Positions 1-12,101 of a DNA stretch of 64,000 nucleotides are shown here, in pieces. The position numbers and the translations under genes were made by a program. The notes under the pieces are model-generated. The model made no database searches. It saw only the letters and a list, made by a program, of their open reading frames with translations, and had not been told where the DNA came from. Numbering within the stretch: the first letter of the stretch is position 1; each line of letters starts with the position of its first letter. Source of the DNA: Humulus lupulus (lineage: Eukaryota > Streptophyta > Magnoliopsida > Rosales > Cannabaceae); the NCBI RefSeq assembly GCF_963169125.1, contig NC_084794.1:108724358-108788357 (forward strand), given 5' to 3'.

Positions 1-575
1 GGGCTAGCTGGAGCAGGTTGGCCACGCGAGCTCCCCCCAGATCTCCTTCTTGAACCATCGAGAGCTCTCCTGGGTGCATTCGATTGTGGATCTGAACTTG
101 GGGTTAAAGTTCTGACTAACCGGCTGACTCGTTGATGGACCCTGGGAAAATCATCAAACATCGTTTCCTGGGGATGGTACAACATGGGCATAGAACTCTG
201 GGTTGAGGTTCTAACCGATCGATTGGGCTTGGGCTGACTACCCTGGAGGGACTCGTGAGTCCTGCCTTGCCTCTTTCTAACGTTAACGTCAGTTGAAAGA
301 GGGGGTAGCCGGGCCAAGACTTCCTCGATTTTCTTATTTTCTTTAGCTAGATGGCTCCTCAACTACATGTTTTCCATTTCCACCATCGTCATGTAACCTG
401 GGTTCGGATTTGGCGGTAGGGGCGCTGAACTCTCGGTGTCGTCATGGCCCATCGGCTGTTTCCCTGATCGTTGTTGGATCTCCGGGTCTTGTTCGTTGGA
501 TACGGCGGTATGGTGAGCCTCCTGCCCCCCATGTTGATTCGCCTCGTTACCATGTCTCGAACAAGTGACCACCAT
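1..575 (-). pseudogene. gag N-terminal fragment of Tat-1
   Basis: A minus-strand frame begins with ATG at 573-575 and gives 70 residues rich in Gln, His, Asn and Pro, ending in TAG at about 363. The same frame continues to the left with Lys/Glu-rich residues like the N-terminal region of Tat gag proteins, interrupted by further stops. It follows the LTR and primer site by about 55 bp, the expected place for gag. No zinc knuckle or capsid motif falls inside the window. Assignment rests mainly on position. Confidence 0.5.
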
Positions 576-630
576 GATAAATTTTTTGTGATAGCACTAA
601 TCTAAATCCTCTCAATGAAAAGCACCAAAC

Positions 631-1442
631 TATTGACGCGATTTTTCGCCAACAGTGAATTATATGAATAACTAGGAAGGATTAGTGCTTAATGATAAAC
701 CGTAATAAGAAAATGATAATACTCAAGGATGTTGGAAGCCAACTACGAAGGAAAAATGATCATTCCTTTTTACGTGGTTCGGAGGTTAAAATCCCCCTAG
801 TCCACGAGTCAATGTTATTACTGTTTTTCTCTCTTGCTATTTTTACAAAGTATTTGCATTACAGAAAGAATCCAACCCCTTGCATTACCCAGGATCCTGG
901 TATTTATAGGAGAATGATCTCTGGGTAGGTATTGGGGTCATCCCATGATCTCTTGATCCTTCACATCATTTCTGCGATATTGATGATTAACATCTAAATT
1001 TTACACTGAGGTGTGGTCTAATCAATCAGATAAAAAAGGTAATGGGCCGCATGGCCTTAATCAGGCGTGTGATGTCTGATTACGCACGTTTAAATTGCGT
1101 ATCCAGGAATTCGGGAATTAAACAGACACGCGATGTCTGTTATAGGCACGTTTATATTGCATGGTCAACTTTACAAAGATCCTGGGGTATGTCAGGCCTC
1201 TAATGTACCACGAGCTTAATTTAAAGCTAGCTCGTGTTTTTTGGTATTATGTTTATACAATGGTTCCAGGTGATAAGCTGCTAAATCATTCATCAGCTCG
1301 AGCTATTTGTTTAGGGGATCGTACCAAATTTCCCCGGATGAATTGTGAACATGTGGCGCATTGGTTATGGCTTTTTGTTAGTTCGCTTTGCCCGAGTTGC
1401 CTTAATAAAGTACGTGCTGATATTCAGGGCGTACACTAAACA
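631..1442 (-). repeat. 5' LTR of Tat-1
   Basis: On the minus strand it starts TGTTTAGTGTACGCC and ends GCGTCAATA, so the usual final CA appears mutated (related LTRs here end GTCAACA). A TATA-like CTATAAATACC lies near 898-908 on the minus strand. About 812 bp. Confidence 0.7.
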
Positions 1443-1802
1443 TAGTAAAAATGGACTCAAACCAACAAGTTGTACTCATGCTTGGAAGATTTTGAAAAAA
1501 AAATTGACTTAAAAATTCAACACGACAATAAGATTTTCCAAATGAATGCTCACCACCCCCAACCAAAAATCAGACAGTGTCTTCAATGTCAAAATGAATA
1601 ATCAATGAAAAAGGTAGGGAAAGAGAACACCTAGATGATGATCATGTCCATGAGGCGAGAGCGTAAATAGTCTGATAACAATACCCCAAAACAAACAAAA
1701 TACAAAAAAAAAAAAAACATACAAAAATAAAAGAAAGACACAGAAAAAAAAAAAACTATTCAAAACTTCAGAGTGTATAAATTGGGTCCATAAGAAGGAC
1801 CT

Positions 1803-4800
1803 CTTAAACATGACTCACACTCTCAATGTAATACTTCAGTCTTTGGCCATTGACTCGAAAAATTCTCCCATCGGTTGGGTCCTTGACCTCAACAGTTGCG
1901 TTGGGAAATACTTGCTTCACTACAAATGGACCAGTCCATCACGATCGCAATTTTCTAGGGTGCAAGTGCAAGCAAGAATCATACAGATGCACTTTTTGAT
2001 TTGGCTCAAAGTGTTTTTGTAGGATTTTTTTATCGTGGGCGATTTTAAATTTCACTTTATAAATCCTGGAATTTTCATAGGCATCGTTTCGCAACTCCTT
2101 AATTTCAGACAGTTGGAGTTTGCGATTGATACCTGCAGCATTCAGATCAAAGTTTAGGGCTTTGATGGCCTAATAAGTTTTGTGCTCAAGCTCGGAAGGT
2201 AAATGATAGGCTTTTCCAAAGACAAGCTGATAGGGAGACATCCCAAGAGGGAATTTGAAAGCAATGCAGTATGCCCAAAGAGCGTCTAGAAGACGTGTAG
2301 ACCAATCTTTGCAGTCGGGATTTACCGTCTTTTCCAAAATGTGTTTTATCTCCCCATTGGCTAACTCATCTTGACCATTAGTCTATCGATGATAGGCATT
2401 TGCAACTTTATGAAGTACACCGTACTTGCGCATAAGAGCTTCAAAAGATATGTTGAAAAAATGAGTGCCTTGATCACTGATGATAGCGTGAGGAGTACCG
2501 AACCTTGACAACACATTTTCTTTTAAGAATTTGACAATTGTAGCGTTATCATTGGTTTGACAAGTTATGGCCTCAACCCATTTGGAAACATAATCCACAG
2601 TGAGAAGAATATAAAGGTAGCCAAAAGAAGGTGGAAAGGGTCCCATAAAGTCTATCCCCCAACAATCAAATATTTCGATAACAAGAATTGGGTTCAAGGG
2701 CATCATGTGCTGACGGGATAAGGAACCTAACTTTTGGCACCTTATACAAGAATGACAGAAATCATTGGTTTCTTTGAACAAAGTGGGTCAGTAAAGACCG
2801 CATTGTAAGATTTTTGCACTAGTTTTCTTCACAGAAAAGTGACCACCACAAGCATCATTATGGCAAAAATTCAGCACAATAGACACCTCATCGTCATGGA
2901 TGCATCTTCGCATGATTTGGTCGAGGCAATACTTTAATAATTATGGGTCATCCCAAAAGAAATTGCGCACCTCGACCAGAAATTTGTGTTTGTCTTGTGA
3001 ACTCCATTCATATAGGAGTTCACCTATTACTAAGTAATTCACAATGTGAGCATACCACGGTAACTTAGCAACAGAAAGCAATTGTTCATCGAGGAAATCA
3101 TCATGAATAGGTGGACCATCAGCGGGATCGCTGAATTCAAGTCGAGACAAGTGGTCTACGACGGCACTTTCAACACCTTTCTTGTCTTTGATCGTTATAT
3201 CAAATTCTTGCAAGAGAAGGATCCACCGTATTAATCGCGCCTTAGCATCCTTTTTGGAAAGGACATACTTAAGGGCGGAGTGATCTGTGAAGATTGTAAT
3301 AGGTGATCCAATCAAATAAGATCAAAATTTGTCAAGGGCAAAGACGACGCCAAGCAACTCTTTTTCAGTAGTGGAATAGTTCATTTGAGCACTATTGAGA
3401 GTTTGGCTTGCATAATAGGCAACAAAGGGTTTCCCCTCCCTCTGTTGTCCTAGCACAGCTCCCACGGTAAAGTTGCTGGTGTCACACATGATCTTGAAAG
3501 GAAGACTCCAATCGGGTGACTGAATGATGGGAGCGGATGTGATTGAATTTACAAGTGATCGGAATGATTCCTCACACTTAGGTGTCCACTCAAAAGTGAT
3601 ATCTTTGGCTGGGAGGTTTCTTAGTGGACGAGCAATCATTGAAATTTTTGTATGAACCTCCTATAGAAACCAGCATGAACAAGGAATGGCCTAACGTCTT
3701 TGACAGTCTTAGGAGTAGGCAGGTTGGAGATAAGGTTGACTTTGGATTGATCAACCTCAATTCCTCTTTCAGAAACAATGTGGCCTAAGACTATGTGAGA
3801 AGATACCATGAAGTGGCATTTCTCCCAAACTTCAAGATGAAGAAGACATATGTCAAAGGAATTTCCAAAAATGGTTAGGTCATCCATGAATGTTTCCATT
3901 GATTTTTCAATCATGTCACTAAAGATGCTCATCATGCATCTTTGGAATGTAGCTGGTGCATTACACAAGCCAAATGGCATACACCGGAAAGCAAAAGTGC
4001 CAAAGGGACAAGTGAAAGTGGTTTTATCTTGATCCTCTAATGCAATCTCAATTTGATAATAGCCAGAATAGCCATCAAGAAAGCAATAGAATAGATGACC
4101 AGCTACACGTTAAAGGATTTGATCAATGAATGGGAGTGGAAAATGATCTTTGTAGGAGGCGACATTTATTTTTAATAATCAATGAACATGCGCCACCCTG
4201 TCATAGATTTTGTGGGGACAAGGACCCCTTTTTTCGTTTAGGAACATAGTGACACCAGATTTCTTGGGTACTACCTGAGTAGGATTAACCCACTTGCTGT
4301 CGGGCACTGGATAGATGATCCCAGTGTCTAGCAATTTCAAAACTTCATTTTTTACAACTTCTTTCATTGTGGGGTTCAATTGCCTTTGAGGATCTCTTTG
4401 AGGGATAGCCTCATCCTCTAGATTGATTCGATGGGAGCAAATTAAAGGGCTAATACCTTTGATATCAGAAAGCGTCCAACCTATCGCAAATTTATGTGTT
4501 CACAGTAGCTTGAGTAACTGCAATTCTTGAGAATTTTGAAGGTTATACGAGATGATTTTTCACCGTCTCCCAAGAAGACATGTTTTAAACCCTTGGGAAT
4601 TTGGGCCAATTGAACAATTGGAACCTCTTCGGCTAAAGTTTTCGGTTGTGCCCTCTCACGAGGTAGCTCTTCAAAGAAAGGTTGCCAAAATTGAGTCCTT
4701 CTATTGCGTGAGTCTATGTGATCTGATATTGCAAGAGTAGACTCAATAGAACCGGGACTTTCATTTTGAGACAAAAGGAGGAGTTCATCAAGATTATCGA

Positions 4801-5480
4801 AGTTGCTTCGCAATTGAACCTCCTTGGGAATTAAAGTGTCAATCATGAATGTTTGATAGCATTTATCATCTTCTCGGGGTTGTTACCTGATGTGGAAGGT
4901 ATTGACTTCAAGAGTCATGTTTCCAAATGATATCTTCATTAGGCCATTCCGAAAATTGATCAAAGCATTTGCAATAGCCAGGAATGGTCTTCCAAGGATA
5001 ATAGGAATTTTAGACTCCATGTTTACCACAGATTGGGTATCAAGAAGAAGAAATTCAACGGGGTAATACAATTTTTCAATTTAAACCAAAACATCCTCAA
5101 CTATACCCTAGGTTTTTTGGTGGAGCAGTGAGCAAGTTGTAGCACAACAGATGTTGGTTTCATTTCTCCAAGACCGAGTAGTGAGTATACAGAGTAAGGC
5201 ATGAGATTTACACTCGAGCCAAGATCAAGTAAAGCTTGGCTGACTTCATGGGTCCTAATTAGGCAAGAAATGGTAGGACAGCCGGGATCTTTGTATTTTG
5301 GCGGTGTCTTTTGTTCAATCACCGCACTTACTTGCTCAGTTAAGAAAGCAATCTTCTTGACATGGTGCTTCCTTTTTTGTAGTGCATAGATCCTTGATGA
5401 TTTTGGCATAAGTCGGCACTTGTTTTATGATGTGAAGCAAAGGAAGATTAATCTTCACTTGTGTCAAGTGCTCAAGGATT
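1803..5480 (-). pseudogene. Athila-type pol (protease, RT, RNase H, integrase), degenerate
   Basis: Several minus-strand frames together make up a pol polyprotein. The protease motif DLGSSVNLMP lies near 5225-5190. The RT block MPFGLCNAPATF starts at 3980 and has FMDD instead of YVDD. RNase H shows TDHSALKYV (3285-3259). Integrase shows the CHSCIRCQK zinc part, GIDFMGPFPPS and ISDQGTHF. The C-terminal KLRSRWTGPF block lies near 1950. Frame changes and stops (for example at 2385, 3318, 3640 and 4180) show that no intact polyprotein remains. In the family this region encodes replication and integration enzymes; here it is a relic. Confidence 0.85.
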
Positions 5481-5492
5481 TCAGCTCGGTTA

Positions 5493-6063
5493 TCAGGAAG
5501 TTTCGCAATAAGCCTGGGGAAATGGTACTTTTGGAAAGGCATTGTGTGGTGGATTTTCGGGAATAACTTTTAGAGTATTGGGAGAGTTGGATTTTATGGG
5601 TGGGTCTTGCAAAGTTTTACCACTTCTAGTTGTGATGGAATTTACTTCCTTAACATTTTGGTCATTAGAATTTGAAGATTGGGCCATGTGTTGGCCTTGC
5701 ACATTGAATTTTGGTTGAGAAGGAAGTTTGCCTTTTTCCATAATGGCCAAGGATTCAGTCAATTTTGAGAATTGACATTTCATTTCCTTGATTTCTTCCA
5801 TCATTTGGCGATTTAGTTTGGATTGTTCCTCTATGAATGCATGAAGGGTATTCTCGAGAGAATTTTGTTGTGGATGAGCATTGTATTGAGGTGCAAAATA
5901 CACCTTTGATGGTTGAACTTGTTGCTCATTTCTCCATTGGCTTCCAGACGATTGAGCTTGGTTGGAATCTCTCCAACTGAAATTTGGGTGGTTTCTCCAA
6001 CCAAGGTTGTACGTATGGGAGAATGGCTTGTTATATGCCCCTAAGGCATTGTATTGCTCCTCA

Positions 6064-6097
<34 letters not shown>

Positions 6098-7089
6098 ATT
6101 TCATTAAAAGCTAAGCAGTCCTTAGCTAAATGCTACATCCCTCCACAAACAAAGCAAGATTCTTGCAGTTTCGTTTGAGCAATCATGTGTGGTTTTTGGC
6201 CATTTTTCGTCATTAAGACCTCAAATTTATTTTCCAAAGCATCAAGTTGGGCCTTAATAATATCCTCTTCTCGAAGTTGATATATCCCAGATGGTTTGTG
6301 TCGGTTGGTGCTATCAGTAGCACTTGGACCAGTTCAAGTGTGAGATTTTTCGCGGTTTCTTCGAGATATTCAAGAGCATTGTCTGGCTCTTTTTCGAGGA
6401 ATTCGCCATTACATAAAATTTCTACAAACTGGCGTTCACGACTCGTGAGGCCTTCATAGAAGTAATTGACCAAACGCCAATTCTCATAGCCATGGTGCGG
6501 GCACTGATTCAACAGATCCTTGAATCTTTCCCAAACTTGATAGAACGGTTCATTGTCCTTTTGGGAAAATGTAGAAATTTTTCGTTTTAGACTGTTGGTC
6601 TTATGGCTAGGGAAGTGCTTTAGAAAGAAGGATTTGGTCATTTCCTCCCATGTTCCAATAGACCTAGGTCTCAGAGTATAACCAGCTTTTTGCTTTGTCC
6701 TTCAAGGAGAAAGGGAAGAACTTTAGTCGCACAGAATCGGCATTTTCAGCTCTATTATAGAACGTGGCTACTACCTCCTCGAGTTCTCTAATATGCACGT
6801 ATGAGATTTTGTTTTCTATTCCATGAAATGTGGGCAAGAGTTGAATCATGCCAGGTTTAAAGTTTAATGTGGGCATATTAGGAGGGAAGATAATGCATGA
6901 AGGCGTGGAAGTGCGAGTAGGATGGAGGTAGTCATTGAGAGTTCTTGGTTGGATTTCATCATTACGAGGCACTGGGAATGAATTATTATCAGCTAAAGTT
7001 TGTGGAGAAGCAGTATTGGTGGAAGGAGTTCCGAAAGGAGTGTTGGATGAATTGGAAGAAGTGTCACTAGAAGTTTCGTGATGATTCAT
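5493..7089 (-). pseudogene. Athila-type gag
   Basis: The frame starts with ATG at 7087-7089 (MNHHETSSD). It contains the Athila-like capsid words FKPGMIQLLPTFHG, FFPFSLKDKAKSWL and CPHHGYENWRLVNYFYEGLT (6500-6440). The retrotransposon gag domain is split between two frames at about 6650. The C-terminal half (5903-5493) is Gln/Lys-rich. A 29-bp C run (G on the coding strand) at 6067-6095 lies between the two halves. Stops and frameshifts make it non-functional. Confidence 0.8.
6067..6095. repeat. poly-C homopolymer, 29 bp
   Basis: An uninterrupted run of 29 C inside the relic gag; on the coding strand it would read as polyglycine. Confidence 0.95.
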
Positions 7090-8207
7090 CCATTCTCGGA
7101 AATCATAATTATATTTATTTTATGTGTTTTTTTTATTTATATTTTTTTGTTAAACTTGATCCCAGGTAGATTTGGAGGTTTTCTGGGGTGATCTCCAACG
7201 CCTTACTAAAACTCCCTGAGGTTACTGAGTTAGTATGGTGGATCACAAGTTAAACCTTTTCAACCAAACAACCTTTAAGCTAAGTGAAATTGCTTATTTT
7301 GACAGAACAAGTTTGGTTTTTTTATCGCAATAAGTTCAACAATGTAATAGTGCAAAGGTATATGCTCGAAATATTCCTAGGCCGATTGGGAAGGTTGTCA
7401 AGGTACCGCTTTAGACTCACACTTGCCTAGACAGAACTCCCCAGGGTTCCCAAGTAAGTGTGGGGGGTAACGCTATCACAAACCTTATTTAACAACCAAT
7501 CTTTCTAGACAGAACAATATCAGTTTCTACCATTTGTAATACTACACAATTGCTCCCAATACTAAGCGTTTTATGATTGAGATTTTATGAACAATTTTAT
7601 GTTTTTTTTTTGTGGAAAACCTAAATTCTAAGGAAAACTAAGGCAAAGAAAAAGAAAAGCCTAAACTAAGGAACCTAAAGCCACAAAATAATCAATACAA
7701 AAATAAAATAAAGAAAATATGATTGAATTGAAGATAAAATAGCAAGCTTAATCTTTTTTTAAAATATTTATTAAACTAAAAAAAGAAAAGAAATTAAGAT
7801 TGAAAAATGGAATAAGAATTAACTAAAAAGAAAAAAAAATTATATATATATAATTCCCTTTTTGTAACCAACAGAAAAAAGAAAGGAAAAAAATAAAATA
7901 AATATATATATATATATCTTTTTACGTTTTTTTTTCTCTACTTTTTTTTTGTTTTTTTTTATATATATATATATATATATAATAAGAAAAGAGATATAAC
8001 TAAAAAAATATAATTTTTTTTGTTTTTTTTAATATTCAAATCAACTAAAAATTAGTAAATAAAAAAGAATACAACCCACAAATATAAGAACACTATGCTA
8101 ACACAATTATTCATACTAACAAAAATACAAATAAAGTTACTAACATTTTGGTAAAAATTTCACTAAACCTTTGAAAACTACCCCCCCCCGGCAACAACAC
8201 CAAAATT
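7090..8207 (-). other. Athila leader and primer binding site
   Basis: About 1.1 kb without a gene between gag and the LTR. It holds several A/T homopolymers and (AT)n runs (7900-7917, 7962-7981), and the primer site at 8187-8205. The primer site is separated from the LTR by about two bases. Nothing else is recognised. Confidence 0.75.
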
Positions 8208-9808
8208 TGTTTAACGCCCAAAATGTGACTACCACTAAGCAGTAGTTGTAGTAAAATCAGGCGGTCGATCCACAATGAGATAACCTAAAACCAAAATATT
8301 AGTAGAAAATAACACAAAAAGTTAGTATCATGAAATAAATAAAAATGGAAATGAAAATAGATTTGCGATTTTGGTGTTGTCTTTTTTATGAAATGATAAA
8401 ATGAGATAAGTGAAATGAAAGTAAGGTGTAATCAAGAGTTTGATAAATAGAAAGGTTTCAAGAATCATCCATATGCTTGTTTGGTTACTTAGTTACTTGA
8501 TTTACAAAAATACACAAGTAAATAGTTCACATCCAAAACATTTACTTGGAAAATCTAACATTAAAGTCCATATTATTTTCTAACAAAAGTTCATTTGAGT
8601 TGTAAAGTTCTTTACTTTAAAAGCACAATGCTAATCTTATGAAAAATCTAAAAATGACAAAATACCCAAGGGCAATAATGCAATAGAAGAATAGACATAA
8701 AATTGTGCATCAATATTACTTTTACTAATTAGAAGCACATAGAAAGAACATGACTAATCTTATATACTATTAGCACAAGTAAAATAAAGATAACAAAATA
8801 GAGATGAAGATGAAATAACATAAATAACTCAAATACATTATATTAAGAACATAGTAAATCAAAGTAGCAAAATAACATCACTAGCATATGGAATCATCCC
8901 TCACCTTCCCAAGAAGATTAGGTCATTATGCTCATGATTCTCACAAAATTCTAAGTAGAAAATATGAGAAGAAAGCGAGTAGAAATTTTGCTATAATTTA
9001 TTTTCTCTCAAAATTACATACCAAATGTGAATGAAAAATCTCTATTTATAGAGGGAGAAAATGACTAAAAAGAAATTTAAACAACAAATGGGGTTACAAA
9101 ATAAATCTGAAATATTAATAATAAAATATGATTTTGAAAAATCAAATCTTTTTATTAATATTAACCTAGCTATTTTGGTGAATGATCATTTTGCCTTTTT
9201 TCTAAAACACCACAAAATATGAGCTTAAGAGCTCAAAATGGAAAGGTGCAAGACCCAACACACACAAAATATGGGCTGGAAACACTATGGCTATTGGTGG
9301 ATTTTGACCAAATAACAGCCAATGCAAGGGAGCCATGTGGACAGGTTGGCTGAAGGAAATGGAGCAACCAAATCGAGTCAGCAGGCGGGTCATCGGGTCA
9401 CGCGGGTCGGCTGGGGCTGGGACGCGAACAGGTGGCGCACGCTGGAGGCAGCAGTTGGGCACCCTAGGCAACGCATGGCGGGCTGTGACGATGACACCTG
9501 GCGGCTGGGCAAGGAGAAGAAAAGGCAGATGATGTTGGGCTTGGGCCTTCGGATTAGGCCTTTTGGCTCCAAAAATGCCACATTTTCTTTGTTTCTTCAA
9601 CTTTATTTGCTTCTTTCTTCTTTTTTTCTTTGTTTCCAAGTGCCAAATATACCAATTAAATCCTACAAAATAAAACAAACTAAATTAAAATTAAATATTT
9701 TCATTTATAAATTAAATCAAATTAATTCCATGAAAATATTAATTAAAACTTACTTTATTTTGACTATTAAAATCAGTAAATGTGTATTTTTTGGCAATAA
9801 TCATGACA
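8208..9808 (-). repeat. 5' LTR of the Athila-type element
   Basis: In plus coordinates the inner end begins TGTTTAACGCCCAAAATG directly next to the primer site. The outer end is placed at ATCATGACA (9801-9808), where copia coding sequence resumes; this boundary is good to about 10 bp. A TATA box for minus-strand transcription lies at 9046-9056 (CTATAAATAG). The frames running through 9202-9843 cross the LTR and are not genes. About 1.6 kb. Confidence 0.7.
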
Positions 9809-10660
9809 AAAAGGATAAGTTGAAGGCTATTCTTAAAACATAATTTGAAATGAAGAATTTGGTTATGACTACAAAGATTTTAGGTATGGAAATCAAGAGA
9901 AGAAGAGAACAACACATACCATTTTCATAACTCATAAATCTTATGTGGATAAGGTTCTAGAAAGGTTTTCAATGAAGGGTGACAAAGTTGTCAAACAACC
10001 ATTAACATGTCAATTTCAGCTTACTAATGCCGACTGTCCTAAAATTGAAGCTGAAAAAGAAAACAGGGCTAAGATGCCTTATGCTAATGCAGTTGGAGCT
10101 ATAATGTATCTAATGGTTTGCACTAGGCCTGATCTAGCACACTCTATTAGTGCTCTAAGTAGATACATGGTGAATCCCGGAAGACTTCATTGGGATGCTA
10201 TGAAATGATTAATACTACTAGACATGGGCTGGTGTACAAGCGACATCATAATCAGATTGAAATCAATGGATTTGTGGACTCTGATTATGCAGAAGATCGA
10301 GACACTAGAATGTCTACTAATACCTATTACTTTCTAGTTAGTGGGAATTGTGTGAGTTGGAAGTTTCAACTACAATATGCAGTTTCACTTTCAACTACTG
10401 AAGGTGAATATATGGCTACTACTGTAGCCATTAAAGAATGTATTTGGATTCAAGATCTTCTAAAGGAATTACAAGTATTCACGGGAAAATCTACAATCTT
10501 TTCATATAGTCAAAGTATCATACATCTGCGTAAGAATCAAGTATTTCAAGACCAAACTAAGCATATGGAAATCAAGTATCACTTTATACGTGAGAAGGTC
10601 ACTAAAGGTGTGATAAATGTTCAAAAAGTTCTTACAGAAGAGAATCTCGCTGATGCTTAA
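9809..10660 (+). pseudogene. copia reverse transcriptase / RNase H C-terminus
   Basis: Copia words are visible: KILGMEIKR (about 9880), MPYANAVGAIMYLMVCTRPD (10074-10133), then FVDSDYAEDRD, VSLSTTEGEYMA and KHMEIKYHFIREKV. A stop lies at 9842. A frame change with probable loss of a few dozen bases follows HWDAMK at 10207. The RNase H part ends with a stop at 10658. Copia RT/RNase H copies element RNA into DNA; this copy is inactive. Confidence 0.85.
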
Positions 10661-10805
10661 ATTAATATACTACCATTGGGCAAGTTTAACTACTGCCTAA
10701 GCTTGCTCAGAATTGATCATGGATGATAGTTAATGGTTGAACTGAGATCCTTGGGGAGTTGTTTAAATCTATACTCCATGCTTAATGAATGCCAAGGTGG
10801 AAATT

Positions 10806-11556
10806 TGTTAAAATGGTTGGTCTACATTGAACATCAAATCAAGTCAGCAAGGCTTCATTTTCTTCTAGTCTTGTCTACCAGATAAGTCTAGGTTCAATTT
10901 CTAGTATTTTTAAGTTTTGACAATTGTACGAACTCTATAAATTGGTCATGTTTGTTTCATTTATCAAGACAACAGATTTCATTTGTAAAATATTGAGGTT
11001 ATTTTAGAGAGAAAGATAGGGAGAACTTGAGAGCTAAATACTTGGCTTTTGGTGAGAGATTTATTTGTACATGGTCAAGTGTACTTGGGGTTTTGCTTAG
11101 GTTTAAGGCATTGTAATCAATCAAGTGCTGGGTGTCTCAAGTGGTGACAAACTGTAATCTACATTTTTGTTCATAGTGCAGAGAAGAACATTCCAAGATG
11201 AGTTCAAAGAGGATGTAGGATCAAGTTTATTTGTACTGAAACTCTATAAATTCTTAGTGTTTATTTTATTGTTTTTCTTACTGATTTTGTCTTGTGTTTG
11301 TGCAAGCTGTGTGCCTACTGGTTTTCTTACCTTTGTTTGTGCATGAGAAGCTTGTGCGAGGAAGTTAAATTTCCTTACATATGTGAACTGTGAAGAGTGT
11401 AGTTTTTAATGTTTTGAACAATGAAAACTTAAAATTTGTCTTTTCGGAGTCCCCATGATCATAAATTTGATTACACTGGTAATAAACTAATAAAGATATA
11501 TCAGTATTACATAAATATTCAATGTCCAAATTTAATGACAGTATTAAAATCCAACA
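10806..11556 (+). repeat. 3' LTR of copia A
   Basis: Starts TGTTAAAATGG right after the purine tract and is placed to end ATCCAACA, giving TGTT/AACA inverted ends. A TATA-like CTATAAATTGG lies at 10933. About 751 bp; the end is inferred from the terminal dinucleotide, since no second LTR is available for comparison. Confidence 0.65.
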
Positions 11557-12101
11557 AGCTTGTGCAATCAGCCCTAACCCCTTGGTTTACAAGTTAATTT
11601 GAGAATATATATATATATAGCTAAATAAACATGCTAATATCACAAAGAATTTAATAATGAACCAATAAAACTCAAGGCTGAAAACGATACATATATGAAG
11701 TCATTATCTTGAAAATATTTGAAGTAAATATTTTTAACAAAACTCATAACAGAAAGAACGAAAAAATATAGGCATGAACAAGATGTAACATGCTTCTAGT
11801 TGAGGACTCAAATATTTATCTTATAATACACACTAAAGAATAATAATTATAAATGTCTTAAAACAATTAAAAGGAAAGAAAATGCTGACTAAAATGTTCT
11901 ATCTGACATGTATCTGTGAAATAGTTTTTATTCCTAAACTTACATTTGGAAGAAGAATGAACATATCTACAACAACAACAACAGGGGTAGAGAGGCAAAA
12001 AGAATCGATCAGTATAATAGTATATTGGAGCAGCGAAAATATCCTAACTAGGCAAAATACTTGGGCAGAAAGAGAGTTCAAAGCTATAAACCAGTACGGT
12101 T
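11557..12101. other. 3' flank of the GDPDL gene
   Basis: AT-rich, no gene. It contains the likely 3' untranslated region of the GDPDL gene; an AATAAA-type signal on the minus strand lies near 11926-11932, about 170 bp past the stop. The copia LTR ends convergently about 0.55 kb away. Confidence 0.5.

Larger units (their letters stand above)
1..1442 (-). mobile_element. Tat-lineage Ty3 retrotransposon, 5' end only (Tat-1)
   Basis: Reading the minus strand, a long LTR (1442 down to 631) is followed by a primer-binding-like stretch (GGTGCTTTTCATTGAGAG) and then a gag-like frame that runs off the left edge of the window. The same stretch follows the LTR of the complete Tat element at 29806, and the downstream half of the LTR resembles the Tat LTR at 58652 (shared TCGTGGACTAGG and ATTACGGTTT words). 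That places it in the Tat lineage. Its outer LTR end abuts internal sequence of the Athila-type element at 1443, so it inserted there; the expected 5-bp duplication would begin TAGTA. The body lies outside the window. Confidence 0.75.
1443..9808 (-). mobile_element. Athila-type Ty3 retrotransposon, 3' LTR missing
   Basis: On the minus strand the order is LTR (9808-8208), primer site complementary to tRNA-Asp as in Athila elements (TTTGGTGTTGTTGCCGGGG, 8205-8187), AT-rich leader, gag (7089-5493), protease, reverse transcriptase, RNase H and integrase (to about 1803), then a short 3' untranslated part. That part carries the typical stretch near 1555-1600 where a 'GACACTGT' word precedes a G-rich GGTTGGGGGTGG. 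The sequence then stops at 1443, where Tat-1 is inserted, so the 3' LTR must lie beyond the window. No envelope-like ORF is seen between integrase and 1443. Coding regions are broken by stops and frameshifts. Confidence 0.85.
9809..11556 (+). mobile_element. copia retrotransposon remnant (copia A), 3' part
   Basis: The C-terminal part of copia RT and RNase H is followed by a polypurine-like AAGGTGGAAATT and an LTR (10806-11556). The 5' part is missing because the Athila-type LTR is inserted within the RT coding region at about 9808. Confidence 0.85.

Noticed and set aside
8187..8205. tRNA-like match
   Set aside because: It is a primer binding site next to an LTR; no cloverleaf is present. 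The same holds for 52513-52527 and 60758-60771. No tRNA or rRNA gene was found in the window.
9202..9843. Overlapping frames of 158 and 173 codons on opposite strands
   Set aside because: They cross the Athila LTR and its junction with copia; their composition follows the LTR and no domain is visible.
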